64,000 nt of DNA from Phycisphaerae bacterium (GTDB taxonomy: Bacteria; Chloroflexota; Anaerolineae; 4572-78; J111): positions 1 to 64,000 of the forward strand of contig JANQQF010000086.1 in the NCBI GenBank assembly GCA_028285035.1, read 5' to 3'. The notes under the pieces are model-generated. The model saw only the letters and a program-made list of their open reading frames with translations. It was not told the origin of the DNA and made no database searches. Within the stretch, counting starts at the first letter, position 1, and each line of letters opens with the position of its first letter. A program made the position numbers and the translations under genes. Positions 63,701 to 64,000 of this stretch are shown here, in pieces.

Positions 63701-64000
63701 TGGCTATTACACCTTAGCCTATACTTACGACTCCGCTGATCGGGTTCGTACCTTGACCTACCCTGATGGAGAGCAGGTGTCAACCAACCAATTTAGTGCA
63801 GGTGGCCTGCCAAAGCAATTGACCACCAATCTGGCTGGTACCCCTAATAATTATGTCAATAGTGTCAGCTATGACCTTGAAGATCGATTAAGGGAGCTGA
63901 ACTTGGGGAATAACTTGGTCGTCAATTATGTCTTCTATGACCACGACTATAAGGATACCAATACCATCCCTAATGACCCAACGGTTGAGGGGCAAGGCGG
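48759..64000 (+). CDS. Second giant secreted SpvB/YD-repeat protein, open at window end (>=5,080 codons)
   Basis: ATG at 48759 behind GGAGAGG; the frame is still open at base 64000. The first 45 residues match the first giant at 39 positions. Order by residue: signal peptide (1-43); right-handed beta-helix (~51-681, opening YYVSETGDDNNSGTSSSTPW); Thr-Pro linker; two CBM-like NLLPNPSFE domains (712-863, 887-1041); LamG (1055-1279); PKD; DUF11-like repeat (1368-1457); FG-GAP-like propeller (1471-1831); LamG-PKD-LamG-PKD-LamG (1851-2673); beta-helix (2678-3066); LamG (3076-3274); beta-helix (3278-3673); ZU5-like module (3676-3824); then an SpvB-like start and YD repeats (3828 onward; YGYDGLGRLKWVIQPGY, DDPDMGQWYYYYDEVGN). 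The Rhs core and C-terminal tip lie beyond the window. Expected to be exported and surface-acting. Its modules partly duplicate those of the first giant, and the two share promoter and leader. Confidence 0.9.
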   Translation, partial: MFNTFKKFRPSTTLKTTLNIIIHWLSVFSMLFSSISPMIVQAAPRHLPQAQSGTVYYVSETGDDNNSGTSSSTPWQTIAKANATLQAGDTVEIMAGDYDEQIRPANSGNEDDGPITYTNYNEDIVKIQGSVMDEPLVDLEGRSYIIIDSLTLNYPYAKDDNDGEYHWVHIISTSEVTATHNVIRKNIITIPATENTFDVYQGFNSNDKKHIGIALRKAEHTQIIDNVITGMRVGIRVSGGSRYTIIRDNTISSTYQSSIVLQAPTGNAPITSTNEGILLGTLIESNTLEGSFIEDGIQFQQNLSENLSDDDKKIDMSNMGTVIRDNTIRNHGENAIDLKGAAHVLIEENMIYGTIGSNNGVAGNAEGSTRPGDGTPTNPNYNRGAFNSIGRGANSSARDVIIRHNILYDNSSGIRFKDGFKIYNNTLVANNRDFLGSNSSYVNPSNPPAPQFWGVWPREGAAKNAAIKNNIILKHQSAQTVLRLGSNSSTNSIDIDYNLYDGQNVDRDTNESKDLATWQSLLNANTDDYTGNDAHSFEIDSGTNSPFVNVPALPIKENHGQYNFGLSDGSPAIDEGGPLTTVVEVIGDKTIKVNDAGYFFDGFHNDATNLADIFSAEYPGNTFWAQDMIQIGDYQPGVNEPVKIDEINYENNTITLAQSITVQNGDPVYWPYTGSAPDIGALEFGLDDPNPDPTPTPTATATPTSGGGSGGNLLPNPSFESDPNTDYSTDGDADAFTWANEGYTDSRSLLIDRTTISTEPYARWFSKRERVLHNSEATGYTLSGYFKSQGAATDSLQLVINYWDAGLNPLSGTSQSAYFTPSNDWQAFGFTTQATPPANAVYVRAEFRLHGSGSLWIDQVELTAEGIATPTPTPTMTPTVTPTPVATNLLPNPSFESDPNIDYSTDGNLGTFEWANEGQAGSNRSLFVSQPLTTTTDIYARWFSKRERVVHNSETTAYTLSGYFKSQDTGTDSLKLVVNYWDADLSYIEDSVQSAVFTPNNDWQAFSFTTQASPPVNAVYVRAEFRLHGGGSLWIDNVSLVESEPVTPPDDDRVTDGLLALYTFEEGSGTTVQDTSGVGTPLDLTIADETRVVWGADFLTLDNATLASGGPATKLIDAAKANNEITLEAWIKPTNVLQDGPAQIVSISGSSTERNLTLGQGLWGDQSSDLFNARLRTNTTNENGSDGAISSASRSATTGLTHLVYTRDINGQATLYINGQIATSDTVAGDFSTWNDSYQLLLGDEVTGNRSWSGELHLVAIYDRALTAADVLQNFATVEIDPRPLPTANFTVDRLEGPAPLRVNITDQSSEADLYEFDFEEGTPLAPHKNSHLYTEPGEHTLSLVVTNPTGNSTPKTVTINVLDPVQPELIMTLNGSASVVAGDPINYSLSVENTGTAPAYNVVATNKLPSGATYVSGGTLVGNTVQWTIPQLDPGQTTTPLEWVATADNSILNAEYEVVASQEQETLLPLLPTDTASVDEDYGRSVALSGNRAAVTSKNASIYIFERDSSSGWQQSYHLVGYSGKLALQGDTLVVAQSSDDELADNAGAIYIFEYNGAYWEAPIKMMAPDGVSEDYFGSAIALDGDIIVVGAEEKDDQSGAVYTLERSGGVWGQPVRLPQPTGSIFFGDAVAIDGNTIAVSDASTPPGMPYEGAVYLYEQDGSSWSQSQILTPPIAIDYPLFGTSIALDDGLLLVGAPGENVDDGDGDPNDDDQVGAAYIFEHNGTEWTQSARLIANDGDYYMSFGTVVDIDKDIAVISTGAYVLDAASPDKVYVFRRSGSEWIQQNQFNSDDFSTPFSGQVDDNRVIVAAPNIQTIVTEPDGPGNAYIHDLSVAATGETIVTTDIDNQTLAHWPFDESSGTRFDATDNNHDLPEVGTVGTVQRDGNTGVAPAGGNYLSTPDGPLVQGNLTIAGWFKLDDVTDEWQTIVARHESDGDKSFRLDFPHTGKVRWTVTGEGASNVIVHGTTPLVNNQWYHVAAVFDASAQQMQLYFNGVLDDEKSTGFSQIRTGSGSPLKFGKSMYGGLDDWYMFDRVLTPEEIAGLYDGSWPYPEPTPSFASYGNRGFGSSTNPLGVTFTNESTDADQYVWDFGDSSDPDYKNDPSPTHYYNTPGTYDVSLIAIGPGGSESTTKVGHVVVVDSSEIRGETDLQAIYTFTEGEGAIVHDLSGVEPALDLTINDATDPAITWNQDEGTLSLNTSNTLSSGGPATKLINAIQANQELTLEAWLEPANTSQDGPARIVSISGSADERNVTLGQGLWGDDPSDLYNVRLRTSNTNLNGSDGVIASLSGSLTTDLTHVVYTRDPAGQVKLYLNGVEVAEETIEGDFLGWDSTMALLLGNETTGDRPWLGTYHLVAIYNRALSLEEVADNYGAGAAAGPVWTPPLVVDFGTIQTTVPANFPIQFLNYTTNQGDTPTYLWDFGDGNTSTEASPTHTYSTPGDYTVSLTVNDGQGQEESEIKTDFIEVIASDEPLAHWPLEETGGTRTDDTGNEHHLAETASIGATDGQDSLGASFLGNAHLFTNDGPLVSQDLTVAGWVKLDDAATPWQTLIARYENNGGDKSFQLQVGEGGQLRWALVGEGVSGVVSLDGDSVLGSNTWYHVAGVFEASSQQMRLYVNGTLDGEQAAGFGQLRTGSGSPLKVGHNLSGALDDVYFYDRVLTPEELAELMGKADRHFYVDQDATTGANDGTAWSDAYTELQSALTIAQSGDTIWVADGTYLPDYDVDTQLHTGDRMATFQLPASVAVYGGFDGTETSLDQRNWQANETILSGDLAGNDDDFTNNDENSYHVVVTSPEAGTTTILDGFTLTGGNANDSVEFDGGGLYSEDGSPTLVNLTFINNTATNDGGGMFNWKGSPTLTNITFENNVATADGGGLRSRVGNPILTNITFTNNEAKFGGGMFGSNGDPTLTNVVFNGNTASQSGGGLRNNTSNPTLTHITFYNNTASARGGGMHNWDSNPVLVNTILWGNSDTHGIDESAQIHNEGTSAPVVNYSLIQDWASGGTGNLSDDPLFVDAANGDLHLQPGSPAIDAGDNGAVPAEVTTDLDGNARLVNATVDMGAYEATDTIIPSPEPLAHWPLEETSGSRTDATGNEHHLAETASIGATDGQDSQGASLPGNAHLFTADGPLVSQDLTVAGWVKLNATTDPWQTLISRYENNGGDKSFQLQLGTEGRLRWALVGEGVSGVVSLNGDTALSSDIWYHVAGVYEASSQQMRLYVNGSLDGEQSAGFSQLRTGSNSPLKLGNGLAGVLDDWYVYDRVLTVEELAVLMNKADRHFYVDKDVTTSANDGTSWADAFTELQSALTIAQSGDTIWVADGTYLPDYDVETQLHTEDRTATFQLKSGVAMYGGFNGTETSLDQRDWQANETILSGDLLDDDGTDFNETPHDDNSHHVVNSSGTNPNTILDGFTIRAGNGDGGPISDGGGLYNGDGSPALTNLIIKDNRAGHGGGMFNWSGNPTLTNVTFSNNVADPYLGGGFYNREGAPKLTQVIFEFNSALSGGGVYNYDGASNITNAVFRNNTAGSLGGGLVNRDGTPTLINVTFSGNESLTDGGGIVNLNDTLTLVNAILWGNTDASGDEQLAQINDELSDSAVINHSFIQGWPDDGSMNQNTDPLFVDAVSGDLRLQQGSPATDAGDTSAVPATLTTDLAGNPRIINGIVDIGAYEATMGGEVTGTITPEEGGEIVEPFTGAQVIFPSGAVEQPVVVTMTEIEPEPIDALGLTPIVTFDLQAFTLDDPPIEVTEFAEPVTIVVPYDEGVCDQQADPECEEILTLFWRKDLGIHWYPFADSQALTDLNQVVGTIDHFSQVSIMNATDTPLGPPEGITLPSVSGIGSSEFTGAATMNVPIEIPPVAGGSLLNLSLNYSSDVVNSIRNRAEAKGEKLWSYKTQASIYGLGWDLAGLPMIGQAQLGPFGHIFQLPSLNIDGSHMMYYDFSNNGLGWETQPLSFNRIETNRDWDSAWHNSNDVWRDEAWRDINNFYWDVSDRHQQNNNNDPLVYQAWDHNGTHYIFDVQQRFRDCNRDKWRSAGFYVTQITDVHGNSVKIDYEIEQPNNAKCNLKALGEDDLYTSAIRPNTIRFIPSGASSETVKITFHQVHNRPEGATTMESNNYRTTEQIGQPFYSEWRVIGIEVEAKNDQGVWQTYRNYDLTHKAVMMWRDKEDVDTEPDGEIYKQNEKNGHMLLEKLQISGVGGESLPEMNFKYTTDEPNGNKTDAAWNHARLVEVDNGYGGIVKFQYEDKPNLVCNSGYHLDAMVDFDDGDPINRKLGRYVVQVIETYDQADRVSRVEFEYHDPECRIDYAENPNDLLARIGDRDDARLQVSATGSPWFMGFGKVIRKNNDGDNQSINEIHSNYHTIQHRSEVGNIPHAAAGRPSLVEIKVGTTVLQSSATTWTSKDVTAIPNNIGWDLQLEWVYKEQEVETLDTKQTKTDYHYGANVNSTVDTPDSYGYPSQIIAYGEAGNPNDNLITAITYNHNHTTGVTQPYILGLQKQVEVRGYDGESTNALLRHTEYYYDQNPTHRNNLNINQKPTKGYLNAVIQQVDDDGQEQLTRSYYEDPNNPTFNNNPYGNLTRVVDANGNETQTEYDDIHHVLPIKITNAKGQAVEFDYDYVQGLVTKETDANYQETAYGYDGLGRLKWVIQPGYSDHNESTPTLKYTYSSVGTIPFRVTAQQRVDTDGEAVKYISNYSFYNGLGQLVQTHALAETEDGTQRWRMTRQFYNAQGLVEYVGYPEDIGNGGGNYYNISSLPNLTTHSTYDELGRPTQTTFPDGRSTSVQYADWEQTLIDANGRTRKHTSDAFGRLTRVEEYEGNETSTTHYKYNAVGELLRVTDAAENPTHITYDMLGRKTSMDDPDMGQWYYYYDEVGNLIAQVDAKKQATDLYYDELNRLEGKIYRSGPVNPIGYTRGDIGQGGYTIAYTYDQADNTHGAGVGRRTSMRDEAGTVDWTYDERGRVTKVTRDFLAPYNGLDNSQDGDGYYTLAYTYDSADRVRTLTYPDGEQVSTNQFSAGGLPKQLTTNLAGTPNNYVNSVSYDLEDRLRELNLGNNLVVNYVFYDHDYKDTNTIPNDPTVEGQG
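54310..56775 (+). repeat. LamG-PKD-LamG-PKD-LamG block shared with the first giant gene
   Basis: Counterpart of 36420-38890, with the same five modules in the same order and extended DNA similarity. The flanking modules differ (FG-GAP/DUF11 before it here, PKD pair there; beta-helix after it here, ZU5-like there), which marks the block ends as exchange points. Confidence 0.8.
56180..59775 (+). repeat. Tandem ~1.8-kb duplication of a LamG plus beta-helix module
   Basis: Unit one (56180-57955) and unit two (57985-59775) each encode a LamG domain followed by a polymorphic beta-helix (FYVDxDxTTxANDGT, SGDTIWVADGTYLPDYDV, GGGMFNW repeats, PLFVDA-NGDL-LQ-GSPA-DAGD). DNA identity is high in the LamG part and in the first ~300 bp of the helix, and lower in the rung region. 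This indicates a duplication followed by divergence of the rungs. Confidence 0.85.

Overview
The window looks like a chromosome segment from a filamentous or multicellular-type Chloroflexota bacterium. This is an inference from gene content: long GAF-repeat sensors, a fused SARP/STAND/WD40 regulator, FtsX-type exporters under TetR control, SpoIIAA-like and DUF3237 proteins, many CoA-ester dehydrogenases and flavin monooxygenases, and very large secreted proteins with Thr-Pro linkers. No rRNA or intact tRNA fixes the taxonomy.

Layout. (1) 1-5992, minus strand: a two-gene sensory operon, an eight-GAF protein followed by a GAF-GAF histidine kinase cut by the window edge. (2) 6731-11066: a SpoIIAA-like protein, an FAD monooxygenase, glutaryl-CoA dehydrogenase and an EamA exporter. 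(3) 11.1-19.1 kb: an accessory zone with broken genes (pentapeptide-repeat and transposase pieces, a YVTN propeller fragment, a tRNA-Leu-like remnant, a 1-kb IS5-type element), mixed with an intact TetR/FtsX/ABC exporter set, a DgkA-type kinase and small membrane proteins. (4) 19.1-26.3 kb: a metabolic block with a PatB-like lyase, an SDR, a second FAD monooxygenase with DUF3237, a divergent TetR/acyl-CoA dehydrogenase pair with a clear operator, and an ACT-containing prephenate dehydrogenase. (5) 26.4-64 kb: a secreted-protein locus.

The secreted locus is the most interesting part. A SARP-type activator (28841-32410) carries an nSTAND1 NTPase, one transmembrane helix and seven WD40 repeats, so it is predicted to place DNA binding inside and a propeller outside the cell. 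Next to it are two giant YD/Rhs-type genes: 33027-47330 (4,767 aa) and 48759 to beyond the right edge (at least 5,080 codons). Both start with the same promoter, leader and signal peptide. In front of both, at the same distance (7 nt) from the same TATGGT -10 box, lie tandem 11-bp direct repeats: four copies at the first gene, two at the second. This is the geometry of known SARP operators. I infer a small regulon in which the membrane SARP switches on two giant surface proteins.

The first giant ends in an Rhs core plus a unique ~225-residue C-terminal domain. It is followed by a 75-codon two-helix membrane protein resembling Imm17-type immunity proteins, bracketed by two 148-bp direct repeats. 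This is a plausible polymorphic-toxin tip/immunity cassette. The giants share a LamG-PKD-LamG-PKD-LamG block, and the second contains a further ~1.8-kb tandem module duplication. All family calls are by eye from motifs; no database search was possible.
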